Source: Bdellovibrionia bacterium (GTDB lineage: Bacteria > Bdellovibrionota > Bdellovibrionia > Bdellovibrionales > JAGQZY01). From it: a DNA stretch of 64,000 nt. Shown one piece after another: positions 25,774-35,885 of this stretch. The notes below the pieces were generated by a model. That model did no database searches, was not told the DNA's origin, and saw only the letters and a program-made list of their open reading frames with translations. Position 1 is the stretch's first letter; every line of letters starts with the position of its first letter. The DNA lies in assembly GCA_030424715.1 (NCBI GenBank), contig JAUHWH010000007.1, forward strand, positions 101,705-165,704, written 5' to 3'. A program made the translations under genes and the position numbers.

Positions 25774-27260
25774 CCTATGGTGCCGTAGATCAACTGAACC
25801 GAATCGGTATTGGCGTTGATACGCAAAGGGACCAGGGGCGGAATTCCTTGAAATTCAATTTTTGGCAAATCAACTTTGAAGCGTTGTTCTTTGAGTGCTC
25901 CCATGAATCCCATTTGAAAGGTCTTTGAGGCAAAGCGCTTGTTGGTGCTGTACTGCTTTAGGTAATTGCTGTCCCATGAGGCTTTGAATTGACTCTTTGG
26001 GTTGGCGACACCGATCACTAGTTGTTGATTATGTACCGTTAGCCATGCTTTTAATTCGGTGGGCATCCTGTAATACATATACGGCACGTGCTCATCATCT
26101 TTGGGTGCTTTTAAGTCAATTTTTATGGCGGCGTTCACCGAAAACCAGCTAAAACGCTCACTTTGATTATAAAAAGCGATCTCAGGTGGCTTCGTGAGGT
26201 AGGTGTCCAATAAAAAGTTTTCGTGTTTGCCAAACTTCATAAGATCCGGGAAGACAAAAAACTGTAAAAAGCGACTACCGTGCAAGCGCCTAAAGCTTTT
26301 GTTTTTTTGACTTTCAAGGGTCATGCGCAAGTCCCCATTTTTTTGCAAAGAGTGGGCGACTTTCTGGAGGTAGGCTTGACTAATAATCAAACCGGTTTTC
26401 AATTCATTTTGCTGTCCACTGTCCCACACATAGGGTGTGTGTTGTTGGGTGGCGATGCCTGAGGCCAGATTGGTTGAGACCAGACCTTTTAAGATAAAGC
26501 TTTCAAGAGCTTCTTGGTACTCGAGCTTCTCCGGTGCAAAGACCATTTTGACGTGTTCGTTGATGTCGACAGTCTGAGGGGCCATGACTTTTTGCAAAAT
26601 AGAATCAAAGGCCTGGTTGGCAACGCCGTTGACTTCGTCAGCGACCAGTCCTCGTAGGGTGTTCTGGTTGTTTGCGATGAAATCGAGAATGGCTTGTCTC
26701 ACTCCTGCTTCGTAGCCAGCCGGCCCCAGGCAGGAGTGCGCATGGAAATCCCAATCACTCGGAATAGCGTAGGGATCAAGGTTGACCAGCACGGAAGGTT
26801 GGTTGCTGACTCCACTAGTAACTATAAGGTCGCCAGAGAGGTTTATCATTTTTTGAGAAAGACTCAAATTGAGATTTCGACATTGTCCTTGAATATCGAT
26901 ATCTAAAAATATGCCGCCGGCCTGCTCCCGCACACGATCTTGGGTAGACACGGCATCGATCGCGACCTTAAGGTTTTGAATCGTAGCAGAGAAGCGAGCT
27001 TGCACTCCCATTTTTTCACTCGGTAGTAATTTGTAGGCGTATTCAAATTCTAGCGCAATTCCATTAATAGAGGTTTTGTAGGGTTGAATGATAGAAAAGT
27101 CGGCAAGGGCATTTTTACTGATCCCCTCTGTGTCCCCTTGCAAAAGAGAATAGATGATCTCCTGATGAATGGGAAAGTAGAAGTCCGAGGTCAGGCTTTC
27201 CTGGGAAAACGAATAATTTGTGTACATTAAAATGCTTAGTATTAAAAGTTTGATTCTCAT
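25764..27260 (-). CDS. Large secreted hypothetical protein, possible lipid-binding fold
   Basis: 498 residues from ATG 27260, chosen because the signal peptide (MRIKLLILSILMYTNYSFS) begins there; an ATG at 27278 adds six residues. The body is two similar-sized halves rich in amphipathic strands with long helices (for example around EVNGVANQAFDSILQKVM). This is a layout like TULIP/BPI-type lipid-binding proteins; I hold that idea loosely. It lies between a barrel protein and an RND-LolA fusion, so a role in moving lipids to the outer membrane is plausible. Confidence 0.58.
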   Translation of the reverse strand: MRIKLLILSILMYTNYSFSQESLTSDFYFPIHQEIIYSLLQGDTEGISKNALADFSIIQPYKTSINGIALEFEYAYKLLPSEKMGVQARFSATIQNLKVAIDAVSTQDRVREQAGGIFLDIDIQGQCRNLNLSLSQKMINLSGDLIVTSGVSNQPSVLVNLDPYAIPSDWDFHAHSCLGPAGYEAGVRQAILDFIANNQNTLRGLVADEVNGVANQAFDSILQKVMAPQTVDINEHVKMVFAPEKLEYQEALESFILKGLVSTNLASGIATQQHTPYVWDSGQQNELKTGLIISQAYLQKVAHSLQKNGDLRMTLESQKNKSFRRLHGSRFLQFFVFPDLMKFGKHENFLLDTYLTKPPEIAFYNQSERFSWFSVNAAIKIDLKAPKDDEHVPYMYYRMPTELKAWLTVHNQQLVIGVANPKSQFKASWDSNYLKQYSTNKRFASKTFQMGFMGALKEQRFKVDLPKIEFQGIPPLVPLRINANTDSVQLIYGTIGHQ

Positions 27261-27349
27261 AAAAAGCCCATCGGACATTGGTCGCCAGACTAAAGTTTTT
27301 AAAGCAAGAACCGTTAAATAGTTTGTGACATCAAGAGGTAAGGCCGCAG

Positions 27350-30300
27350 TTGACTAAGATATACTCACAAATTCTAGAAAAGTTTCTTTTGCGAAAAATC
27401 ACGGGGTCGGCTCTTGTGGCGGGTTTACTCATTCTCTTTGGCATGAGTTTTCATTCCGCCACTCAAATCAATACCGAGTATTCTCTCACCCAATTCAACC
27501 CTAAAAATGATCCCTCTCTCGTTATCGAAAAAGAAATGAAAGATCGGTATTTGTTACAAGACACCAGCCCTTATGTCGTTTCATTACATTTAACCAAGGG
27601 GCAGTCTTGGTTAGAGCCCAAAAACTTGGTGTGGCTTGACTCGGTCACGGAGTCTCTTTACGAAATTGAGAACATTGCCGAAGTTGTCAGTATCAATACT
27701 GTTCCTATATCTATTGTCAGCGAGCGAAAGCTGTCTGTGGGTTCGATCAGCGACATCGCGGATAAATCTAAAGTGTTCAACAATAGTTTTCTAGTACCTA
27801 ACCTTATTTCACGGCAGGGTGACAAGGCGGCTCTTTTTATCGTGCCCCGAGAGATTTCATCAGAAGCCCAGAAGGTTCTCTATAAAGACATTCAAGCCAG
27901 TCTGGTTGAACCACCGGCAGGGGCTACCATTCGGGTGGGAGGAGCCGCTGCCGCGAGAACCTCCATGTCGAAAATTCTTGAGTCAGAGATCTTGTTTTTT
28001 GCTCTCGCCTCACTCTTGCTATCGGCTCTGCTATTAGCTCTGGTTTTTAAAGGTTTTGTCCACTCAGGTCTGTGTATTGTCATGACCTTACTGGTTAACG
28101 TGTTTGCTGTGGGTGTGCTTAGCGCTCTCGGAATCTCGTTTACCGTTCTTTCCAATACTCTCCCCATTATTACAACAATTACGACCTTGGCACTAATTAC
28201 TCACACACTGATGAGTTTTTCCCACCGCAAAACGGGTGCAGACAAGCGGGCAGACATCGCTGCCACTTTCACAGACCTGTTTGAGCCCCACTTGCTGACG
28301 GCATTAACGACTGTGATTGGTTTTGCGACATTGATCCCATCACAGGTTCCCATTATTAGTGATTTTGGCTTCAGTGTTTGTTTGGCGGTTTCTATTGCGA
28401 CATTACTGACTTTGGTGATCTTGCCTGTGTTCTTAATGGTTCTGCCAGCCCCGGAACGACGTTCTTGGAAACTGTCTTTTCGCAAGCACTTTGATACCGT
28501 ACTAGCCTTTCGCGGGTTCACCGTTGCGGGGATTGGCGCCACGGTTATTTTGTTTTTCTTTGTCGGACAGAACCTTAACTGGTCGTCGAAAATATTTGAT
28601 GACTTGCCTAAAGACAATGAATCCTACATCAACACTCTTTTTATCGATGACAACCATGGTGGTACAGTGGCTTTTCATCTCGATATCGCCAAAGCGGGGC
28701 AAGCCAACTTTTGGAAGGGCCGCGATTCTCTTAGGCGTTTGGCACTTTTACAAGAAGAAGTGGCCCGAATCCCGGGTGTGGGAAGCATCATCGGGTTGGG
28801 TGATTTTGTGCGCAGTTCGACTTTGAACAATCGCATTCCAGAGGATGAGCGAAGCCTCGCAGAGATATTCTTTATCTTCGGAATGTCGGCCGACAACCCC
28901 TTGGATCAGTTTGTCACACCGAACTTTGACCACACTCGGTTGGCTATCCGACTGCAAGACATACCCTCTGAGCAAATGTTGGAGGTGACAACACAGATAA
29001 AGAGTTTGGCAAACCAGCAGTTTCCGACCGCTGAGATTCAGGCTTCTGGCATGGCGGAGAGTCTGCATCGAGTGAATCGCCTTTTAGCGGAAGAGCTTAT
29101 CTTTGGCTTCTTTTACGCTCTAGCCTGGATTCTTCTTCTTCTCACTTTTGTGTATCGCTCCCTTGGTCTATCCTTGTTGTCAGCGGTTCCCAACCTCGTC
29201 CCACCGTCGTTATTGCTTGGAACCTTGGCTCTCACAGAGACTCCGATCAAGCCCAGTATTGCGATCATCTTTGCCATCTCTCTGGGTATTGCCTTTGACA
29301 ACACGGTCTATCTTCTCTCAAAGCTTAAGGGCAAATCTATTGAGAGTCGCCACGACCTTAGTCAGATCTTTTCAGAAGAAGCGGGCGCCTGTTTTCTGTC
29401 GAGTCTTTCGCTAGCCATTGGGTTTTCAACATTTTTACTTTCCAGCTTCACAATGAATGTCACTTTTGGTTTTTTTATGATCGTTTCTATTTTGGCAGGT
29501 CTGGTTGGAGACTTGGTTTTATTGCCGGCCTTGGTGGGGTTGCGCCCCAGATTATTGAATATTTCTCTGTTTCGTGGGATCATTTTACCTATGAAAAGAG
29601 GACGATCCATGAAGCCCATTGTTTCGAAAATTGCTACCAGTCTTTTGCTTGTTGCTGCGCTAACATTTGTTTACCAAGAAGTCCAAGCCGCTCAAAAGCT
29701 TTCAGCTCAGTCTATTTTAAAAAAAGTGCAAGACAATAATATTGTGTCTAATGAATCATTAGAAATGCAAATGCTGATCAAAGAGCGTGATGGCTCCACC
29801 AAAGAGCGAAAACTGGTGATCAAGAAAAAAAACGGTAAAGAAAAGCGTGCACTCATTAAGCTAAGAAAGCCAGCGGACTTGAAAGGCGTTGGATTGCTCA
29901 GTGTCAGTGACTCGAGTGACTCAGAGTCGCAGTGGCTCTTTTTGCCGTCGGAAAAACGATCTCGTCGCTTGTCGTCTTCAGGCAAGGGTGGGCAGTTTTT
30001 AGACTCTGATTTAAGCTATGAAGATATGAGTATATCGACCTATCAAAACTTTACGAACACGCTTGAGAAAGTCGATAAGAAGGATGGGCGAGAATACGCT
30101 ATTATTAAAAGTCTTGTTAAAGACAAAGAGGCCTCTTCCTATGGTAAGATCAGAACATGGGTTGATGTCAAAACCTCGCAAGTCCTTAAGGCAAACTATT
30201 ATAGTCAACGGGGACAGTTGGTAAAAAAGATTCTGTTTAAGAACTATAAAAAGTATGGAGAAGTCTGGCGAGCCCACCAGGTGGTTGTGCAGAACCTAAA

Positions 30301-30394
30301 AAAGAAAAGAAGCACGACCCTGAAGCTAGAGAATGTTTCTCTAAAAATTATATCGGACGGTGAGCTTTCGATGAATGCTTTAGAAAAGATATAG
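27350..30394 (+). CDS. RND/MMPL-family exporter fused to a LolA-like domain
   Basis: 1014 residues from TTG 27350 (upstream AGAGGTAAGG). Residues 1-745 are an MMPL-type RND half-size transporter: membrane segments near 18-35, 215-375 and 585-735, with two extracytoplasmic loops. Residues 753-1014 contain their own signal-peptide-like segment (KPIVSKIATSLLLVAALTF) and an outer-membrane lipoprotein-sorting (LolA-like) domain with SESQWLFLPSEKRSRRL. In relatives the two are usually separate neighbours. ATG 29609 with AGAGGA six bases upstream lies in frame and could also make the second domain alone. Likely role: extracting and handing on lipids or lipoproteins toward the outer membrane. Confidence 0.85.
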   Translation: MTKIYSQILEKFLLRKITGSALVAGLLILFGMSFHSATQINTEYSLTQFNPKNDPSLVIEKEMKDRYLLQDTSPYVVSLHLTKGQSWLEPKNLVWLDSVTESLYEIENIAEVVSINTVPISIVSERKLSVGSISDIADKSKVFNNSFLVPNLISRQGDKAALFIVPREISSEAQKVLYKDIQASLVEPPAGATIRVGGAAAARTSMSKILESEILFFALASLLLSALLLALVFKGFVHSGLCIVMTLLVNVFAVGVLSALGISFTVLSNTLPIITTITTLALITHTLMSFSHRKTGADKRADIAATFTDLFEPHLLTALTTVIGFATLIPSQVPIISDFGFSVCLAVSIATLLTLVILPVFLMVLPAPERRSWKLSFRKHFDTVLAFRGFTVAGIGATVILFFFVGQNLNWSSKIFDDLPKDNESYINTLFIDDNHGGTVAFHLDIAKAGQANFWKGRDSLRRLALLQEEVARIPGVGSIIGLGDFVRSSTLNNRIPEDERSLAEIFFIFGMSADNPLDQFVTPNFDHTRLAIRLQDIPSEQMLEVTTQIKSLANQQFPTAEIQASGMAESLHRVNRLLAEELIFGFFYALAWILLLLTFVYRSLGLSLLSAVPNLVPPSLLLGTLALTETPIKPSIAIIFAISLGIAFDNTVYLLSKLKGKSIESRHDLSQIFSEEAGACFLSSLSLAIGFSTFLLSSFTMNVTFGFFMIVSILAGLVGDLVLLPALVGLRPRLLNISLFRGIILPMKRGRSMKPIVSKIATSLLLVAALTFVYQEVQAAQKLSAQSILKKVQDNNIVSNESLEMQMLIKERDGSTKERKLVIKKKNGKEKRALIKLRKPADLKGVGLLSVSDSSDSESQWLFLPSEKRSRRLSSSGKGGQFLDSDLSYEDMSISTYQNFTNTLEKVDKKDGREYAIIKSLVKDKEASSYGKIRTWVDVKTSQVLKANYYSQRGQLVKKILFKNYKKYGEVWRAHQVVVQNLKKKRSTTLKLENVSLKIISDGELSMNALEKI

Positions 30395-30421
30395 CGTCTT
30401 TTCTCACCATTGTGAGGTGAC

Positions 30422-31213
30422 ATGGAAGTCATAATTGTCAAAGATCGAGATGAGGGTAGCGAGCTAGCGGCCCGGCGACTTAGAAATCGGGTATCAAGCA
30501 AACCAGCTTCAGTTTTGGGGCTGGCAACGGGGCAAACACCGGAACTTTTATATCGAAAGCTTACCGAATGGCAGGATAGTGACCCCGTCAATTTTAAGCA
30601 GGTGATCACTTTTAATTTGGACGAATATATGGGGCTAGAGAATTCTCACCCCGAATCTTATCACTACTATATGACCACCCATTTTTGGGGTCCTTTGGGG
30701 ATCTTGGAAGATCAGCGTTTTATCCCAAATGGTCTGTCGAAAGACCCCCAACAAGAATGTTTAAACTACGAAGCCATGATTCAAGAGAAGGGCCCCATTG
30801 ATTTGCAGCTCTTGGGGATCGGTCGGGATGGCCATATTGGCTTTAACGAGCCTATGTCTTCTCTGGGCTCACGAACGCGCATAAAAACACTGACCGAATC
30901 CACCAGAAAGGACAACGCTGCTGCGTTTAGCTCTAAGTCTGAGGTGCCGTATCACGTGATCACAATGGGTATACAGACCATCCTAGAAGCCTCAGAGATC
31001 GTAATGCTTGCTTTTGGTGACGCCAAGGCGGAGGCTATCAAAGGCTGCGTGGAGGGACCCTTGACGTCGGTGTGTCCCGCCAGCGCCCTTCAGATGCATC
31101 CCAGGTGCAAAGTCATCATTGATGAGGCGGCCGCGAAGAGGCTTCAGTATCAATCCTACTATCGAGAGGTTTATGAAAAGAAACCTTCTTGGCAAAAAGC
31201 TGAATTTGTATAA
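30422..31213 (+). CDS. nagB: Glucosamine-6-phosphate deaminase
   Basis: 263 residues, the normal length. VLGLATGQTPELLYRKL binds the sugar phosphate (residues 33-49). FNLDEYMGL holds the catalytic Asp. LLGIGRDGHIGFNEP carries the second catalytic Asp-His region, and the closing core reads VMLAFGDAKAEAIK. It converts glucosamine-6-phosphate to fructose-6-phosphate and ammonia, the last step of amino-sugar use. A GAGGTGAC ribosome site precedes the ATG. NagA is not in the window. Confidence 0.95.
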   Translation: MEVIIVKDRDEGSELAARRLRNRVSSKPASVLGLATGQTPELLYRKLTEWQDSDPVNFKQVITFNLDEYMGLENSHPESYHYYMTTHFWGPLGILEDQRFIPNGLSKDPQQECLNYEAMIQEKGPIDLQLLGIGRDGHIGFNEPMSSLGSRTRIKTLTESTRKDNAAAFSSKSEVPYHVITMGIQTILEASEIVMLAFGDAKAEAIKGCVEGPLTSVCPASALQMHPRCKVIIDEAAAKRLQYQSYYREVYEKKPSWQKAEFV

Positions 31214-31241
31214 TAAGTAGGCCTTACCTGAGTGAGGTTCT

Positions 31242-32621
31242 ATGTCCGATAGTAAAATCGTGGTCATCGATGATGACAATGCCATGCGCGAAATGGTCGA
31301 AGACTTTTTAAAGTCCAAAAATTATCAATTTGAAAGTTTTTCCTTGGCCACCGAGGCCTTTGCCAGTCTGCAAGGTCAAGATTTAGATTCTATCCAAGCC
31401 ATCGTCACCGATCAGAATATGGCCGGGATGGACGGCGTTGAGTTCGTACAGCGTATGCAAAAACTAGCGCCTGATATTCCTGTGATTGTGATGACCGCTT
31501 ATGCTTCTATTGATTCGGCCATTGAAGCCACCCGACTGGGTGCCTTTGCCTATTTGTCTAAACCCTTTAAGCTAACAGAATTTGAAGTCACCTTAGATAA
31601 GTCGATTCAACTAAGGAATTTGAAAAAAGAAAATCAGTCCCTTAAATTGAGTGTTAAAAATGGCTGGCGCTTTGGTCAAATCATCGGAAAGTCTCGGGTC
31701 ATGACCGAGGTCTTTCAGACCATCCAAAGAGTGGCTCCCGCTCAATCCACGGTTTTGATCACTGGTGACAGTGGGACCGGTAAAGAGCTAGTGGCTCGCG
31801 CCATTCATGATTACAGCCCACGAAAGAGCAAGCCTTTTGTGGCAATCAACTGCACAGCCATCCCCGAAAACTTGTTAGAGTCGGAGCTCTTCGGTCACGT
31901 CAAAGGATCTTTTACCGGGGCGTTGTGCGACAAGAAGGGGCTTTTTGAAGAGGCCAACGGTGGCACTCTCTTTTTAGATGAGATTGGGGACCTGGATATG
32001 TCATTGCAGGCTAAACTTCTCAGAGTCTTGCAAGAACGAAAAATAAAACCTGTGGGGGCGAATCAAGAGCGCGCCATTGACGTGCGGGTGGTAACCGCCA
32101 CGCACAAGAACTTACAGAAAGCCATCGAAGACGACTTGTTTCGCGAAGATCTTTACTACCGCCTCAGCGTTCTACCCATTCAGTTGCCAGCCTTGCGCCA
32201 ACGCAAAGAAGACATTCCGTTGTTGGCCAACTTTTTTTTGGAGAAGTACGGTCGCATGAACAACTCACAGGTTCGAGCCTTCTCGTCGGAGGCCATGCAA
32301 GAACTACTCACTTACCCCTGGAACGGAAATGTGCGAGAGCTTGAGAACGTTGTCGAGCGGCTCACGGTCATGACTCGAGGAGACGTGATCACTTCGACCA
32401 ATCTTCAGCAAAGCTCTAATGTTGTGGATTCTGAAGACTTCTTTTTAACAGCCAGTCAAGACTGGCCGACCATCGAAGAGCTCAACCGCCGTTACATTGA
32501 CATTGTTCTAGAAAAAACCGGTGGTCGCAAAGAGAAGGCGGCTCAGATTTTGGGAATCAACCGAAGAACTTTGTACCGTCGAGAAAAAGACGTTCAAGTT
32601 TCTGGGCATCATGAACACTGA
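31242..32621 (+). CDS. Sigma-54-dependent response regulator, NtrC family
   Basis: 459 residues in three parts. Receiver (1-120): DDDN near residue 8, phospho-acceptor Asp in IVTDQNMAGMDG, T/S in MTAYAS and Lys in SKPFK. AAA+ domain (145-375): Walker A GDSGTGKE; the sigma-54 loop reads GSFTGA rather than GAFTGA; LFLDEIGDL; arginine finger region. C-terminal Fis-type helix-turn-helix (about 430-452): KEKAAQILGINRRTLYRRE. It activates sigma-54 promoters when phosphorylated by the overlapping kinase. Target genes unknown; the respiratory block downstream is a candidate. Confidence 0.94.
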   Translation: MSDSKIVVIDDDNAMREMVEDFLKSKNYQFESFSLATEAFASLQGQDLDSIQAIVTDQNMAGMDGVEFVQRMQKLAPDIPVIVMTAYASIDSAIEATRLGAFAYLSKPFKLTEFEVTLDKSIQLRNLKKENQSLKLSVKNGWRFGQIIGKSRVMTEVFQTIQRVAPAQSTVLITGDSGTGKELVARAIHDYSPRKSKPFVAINCTAIPENLLESELFGHVKGSFTGALCDKKGLFEEANGGTLFLDEIGDLDMSLQAKLLRVLQERKIKPVGANQERAIDVRVVTATHKNLQKAIEDDLFREDLYYRLSVLPIQLPALRQRKEDIPLLANFFLEKYGRMNNSQVRAFSSEAMQELLTYPWNGNVRELENVVERLTVMTRGDVITSTNLQQSSNVVDSEDFFLTASQDWPTIEELNRRYIDIVLEKTGGRKEKAAQILGINRRTLYRREKDVQVSGHHEH

Positions 32622-33732
32622 TCACCTCTCCTCAGATGCGCTAAAGAAGCATTGGCTAAATGAAGTCCACGCCCTCGATCAATCGGCTATTGTGGCTAAA
32701 ACAGACCCTCAGGGGCGAATCACCTATGTGAATACCATGTTTTGCAAGCTCTCCGAGTACTCTGAACAAGAACTACTCGGTCAAACCCACTCTTTGATCA
32801 ACTCTGGGGTTCACGATGGTGCATTTTTCGCCGATATGTGGCAGACCATTGGCCGTGGGCGCGTGTGGCGCGGTGAAATTTGCAACCGTGCGAAGTCCGG
32901 AAAGCTATACTGGGTTGATACCTCGATCGTACCAATTTTAGGTGACCAAGGGTTGGTGGAGCAATATATCGCCATTCGTTACGACATCACCGCTCGCAAA
33001 CAGGCCGAAAGTAATTTAGCTAAAGAGCGCGCCAAGCTCATTGAAAGCGAGAAGATGGCCAGTATTGGTGTGCTCTCTGCCGGGATCGCCCACGAGTTGG
33101 GAAACCCCTTGGGAGCGATCCGAGGTCGATTAGAAATGCTAGAGTCCATGCTCACCCAACCTGACTTTCAAAAAGAGTTTGCACTCCGGTCGGTCCAGAA
33201 GATGGTCGCGAGCGTGGACCATATGTCCAAGATTATCCGTGGTTTGAAGAGCTCATCGCGAGATGGTCGAAACGATGAAATGCAGGAGTTTGATCTCTCA
33301 CAGCTGGTTGGTGATATCATAGAACTGTCTTTGCAGAAGTGCGTGAAGCACAACATATCTTTAACAAAATCGGGGCTTGATACACCGGTTGTTGTTAAGG
33401 GGCGAGAGACTGAAATTGGTCAGGTCGTTGTGAATCTTTTCAATAACGCTTTTGATTCGGTGAAGGGGAGCATTGACCCTTGGATTGCCGTAACACTGTT
33501 GGATAGTCCCGCAGAAATCTCCCTCTCCATTAAAGATTCAGGACCCGGTGTTGCTGCTGAAAATTTGTCGAAGATTTTTGATCCGTTTTTCACCACCAAA
33601 GAAGTGGGGCAGGGGACTGGTCTGGGTCTGAGTATCTGTCGTTCTTTCGTAGAATCTCACGATGGAGAGCTGGTCTACGATTCTAGCCAGCCCCACTCAT
33701 GCTTCACGATGACTTTGCCGAAGGTCCGTTAA
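32611..33732 (+). CDS. PAS-domain sensor histidine kinase
   Basis: 373 residues; the ATG at 32611 lies inside the last codons of the response regulator (11-base overlap), a sign of translational coupling. A PAS domain (about 12-130, with [15 protein letters not shown] and [19 protein letters not shown]) is followed by the H-box [15 protein letters not shown] (His near residue 160). N, G1, F and G2 boxes follow ([33 protein letters not shown]). There are no membrane segments, so the signal is sensed in the cytoplasm. No PAS ligand is readable. Confidence 0.94.
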   Translation: MNTDHLSSDALKKHWLNEVHALDQSAIVAKTDPQGRITYVNTMFCKLSEYSEQELLGQTHSLINSGVHDGAFFADMWQTIGRGRVWRGEICNRAKSGKLYWVDTSIVPILGDQGLVEQYIAIRYDITARKQAESNLAKERAKLIESEKMASIGVLSAGIAHELGNPLGAIRGRLEMLESMLTQPDFQKEFALRSVQKMVASVDHMSKIIRGLKSSSRDGRNDEMQEFDLSQLVGDIIELSLQKCVKHNISLTKSGLDTPVVVKGRETEIGQVVVNLFNNAFDSVKGSIDPWIAVTLLDSPAEISLSIKDSGPGVAAENLSKIFDPFFTTKEVGQGTGLGLSICRSFVESHDGELVYDSSQPHSCFTMTLPKVR

Positions 33733-34865
33733 AGCCCTGCTTTCTCCCGGAGGACTTCGAGTTTCTGATACTCCACATTGGGTACCATTGTGCCTCGACT
33801 GCCAGAGTACCCGACAGTGATGTTCTGCTTGAGCTTACGATAACAGGTGCGGGCGATCTTTGATTTTGGCGCATACTCGATGCACATCTCATAATAAACC
33901 TCTGGAAGATCCCAGAAGCCTTCAACAATGAGTTCGTCATAGGCTTCGCCGAGGAGGCGGAAGGCTTTGGCCTTTTCCACTTTCTCAGGCTCTGTCATCA
34001 AGTACTGATGAAGCAGTGAACTGGCCACAAGGTCATTGATCAAGTTGCGCTCACTGTATCGATCTTTGTTCCGTTTGAGAACTTGGTAAGCGACTTTGGG
34101 GGAGGGAACCAGTTGCTCCTTGTTTTTGATCCAATAGGAAAGGTCCTTATGCCAGTGCTTCAAGGTGTAATGAAGCTGGGTGGGGGTTTTAACAATAAGA
34201 ATTTTAGCAGTTAAGAAGTCTAAAGTGCTCTTAAAAGTTTTCTGCCCCCGCAGAGAAATCATCAAATAATAGTGCAAAGCATTTTCGTAAGGCAGGTCAA
34301 ATTTACCTTTCGCCTCACTGGCAGACAGGAAGTGTCTAAGACTGAGCTTTGCTTCTTCGTACTGGCGCATGGAGACTAAAATCTGTGCTTTTTCAATTTC
34401 ATTGGTATCAAGGGTGTTGAGGTTAAAGCTCTTCCAATAGACGGATTCGGGGCCCATATTTTGTCGTGTGTGGCACTTAAAGCATGTGTTGGTGGTGGCT
34501 TTTAGCAAGATACGAGAGTTTTTGCGATCGCCACGACGAAAAGACTCTAAAGCTCTTTTCGTTAAATCTTGCAGCGAGTTCAGACTGGTTAACACATAAG
34601 GGTCATCGCCGAGAAAGGTTTTTGCCGACTTTTCATCGATGCGGTGAATAGACTGCGCGTAGGTTTTGATTTTTTCTTCGATAGTCGCCGTGTTTTTTTT
34701 CGCCACAAACTTTTCTTCGTTGTAAAGAAAGGGAAGCAACTCTTGAAAGGATTTCGCCGTCTTTTGCATTTTGCCAGCCCACGAAGGGTTTTGCGCCGCC
34801 TTGTTGTCTGGTCCGGCACAACCAAAGATAAAAAGGCTTATCAAAACAAACATGATGTTCTTCAT
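33729..34865 (-). CDS. CxxCH lipoprotein (paralogue A)
   Basis: 378 residues. The start at 34865 is set by GAGGAG upstream and by the lipoprotein signal (SLFIFGC, Cys16). A single heme-c motif CFKCH lies near residue 127, followed by TRQNMGP. The rest is helical, perhaps TPR-like, and includes FWDLPEVYYEMCI near residue 318. It is clearly homologous along its length to the gene at 45009-46172; the two flank the cbb3 oxidase locus. A possible role is a periplasmic, membrane-anchored cytochrome or oxidase accessory factor, which is inference. No Met ligand can be assigned. It overlaps the kinase gene end by 4 bases. Confidence 0.75.
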   Translation of the reverse strand: MKNIMFVLISLFIFGCAGPDNKAAQNPSWAGKMQKTAKSFQELLPFLYNEEKFVAKKNTATIEEKIKTYAQSIHRIDEKSAKTFLGDDPYVLTSLNSLQDLTKRALESFRRGDRKNSRILLKATTNTCFKCHTRQNMGPESVYWKSFNLNTLDTNEIEKAQILVSMRQYEEAKLSLRHFLSASEAKGKFDLPYENALHYYLMISLRGQKTFKSTLDFLTAKILIVKTPTQLHYTLKHWHKDLSYWIKNKEQLVPSPKVAYQVLKRNKDRYSERNLINDLVASSLLHQYLMTEPEKVEKAKAFRLLGEAYDELIVEGFWDLPEVYYEMCIEYAPKSKIARTCYRKLKQNITVGYSGSRGTMVPNVEYQKLEVLREKAGL

Positions 34866-34903
34866 GGGGGCTCCTCTCAAGAGTGTTCTCTAGATAAAAA
34901 CTT

Positions 34904-35635
34904 TTACCGGACGGTTACGATCTCGTTTACAGAACGGCCATTGTTGGCTCGAGTGTGAAGAAGAACGCGACCTTGGCGTAAGTTTTTAAGGTTTACAGTA
35001 CGGTCAAATTCTACGCCTTCTGCCAGTTCTTCACAACCCCCGCGCTCCATAATTGCGATAGGGAGAATTTCAACCACATTGCTGCCTTCTCTTTGTACAA
35101 CCTTGACCTGGTCCAAACGCATGCAAGAGTTGAAGAATCGACCGCTAAGCTCAATACGAGCCGGCTTTTCTCCGAGGGCGTTATGGAACTTGGTCTTTTC
35201 AACGGGGGCGTAGAGATGATTGTCGGGACGCTCGGTCTGCGCTGCTTGAACGGGCACGTGACCCTCTTCAACGAAGTTTCCACGAGAATGTCGAAAGTAA
35301 ACTTTCCAGTTGCCCTCAGGAAGGGTGCCTGCGTTTAGGCCTTTTTGGTAGGGAACAACCATCATCGCGCAGAACGAGTTACCAAAATAATAAGCGAGGT
35401 CTGTGATATAAATACTTTTACTCTCCTCATCGACAGTGTGGGAGGTGAGTCCTACTTTATGACAGGCGTCAGAGAACTGTCCTTCAAAAAAGATCTCTAC
35501 GTTGTCGTTGGAATCAAATCCTTGTGGCACATAAACGCCACTGGGTGCCGGAGAGAAGCTCTCGGGTTGCTCTAGATTTGCCAATGCTTGGCTCTGCATG
35601 AGCCCACAAATAACAATAAAAATTAATGATTTCAT
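34904..35635 (-). CDS. Secreted hypothetical protein
   Basis: 243 residues with a signal peptide (MKSLIFIVICGLMQSQALA). The mature part begins EQPESFSPAPSGVYVPQGFDSNDNVEIFFEG (spread over about residues 22-52) and is mostly beta strand with five cysteines. Two similar halves are visible: FFEGQFSDACHK near residue 50 and ELSGRFFNSCMRL near residue 165. This suggests an internal duplication. It lies just upstream of, and on the same strand as, the CxxCH lipoprotein (38-base gap), so they may be co-transcribed. Function unknown. Confidence 0.66.
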   Translation of the reverse strand: MKSLIFIVICGLMQSQALANLEQPESFSPAPSGVYVPQGFDSNDNVEIFFEGQFSDACHKVGLTSHTVDEESKSIYITDLAYYFGNSFCAMMVVPYQKGLNAGTLPEGNWKVYFRHSRGNFVEEGHVPVQAAQTERPDNHLYAPVEKTKFHNALGEKPARIELSGRFFNSCMRLDQVKVVQREGSNVVEILPIAIMERGGCEELAEGVEFDRTVNLKNLRQGRVLLHTRANNGRSVNEIVTVR

Positions 35636-35885
35636 AAATCCCCCTCATGGTTGCTAGAGGTACCATTGTGCACGCTTCATGCCAAGTCAGCTTGAGTATA
35701 ACTCCTCTTTGAAAACCTAACGAGGTGTGAAGACCCAATAGCACAAAGGTGCCATGACAGACTGTCCCCGCGTTTGACGAGAATATTTCTCCCATACTGG
35801 GACTTTTTGACTCACCTTTTTGAGAAAATGGCTCTGAAACGTGGAACAGCCTTTGCAAACTGAAGGGGTAGCTAAGGAGCCTGCT

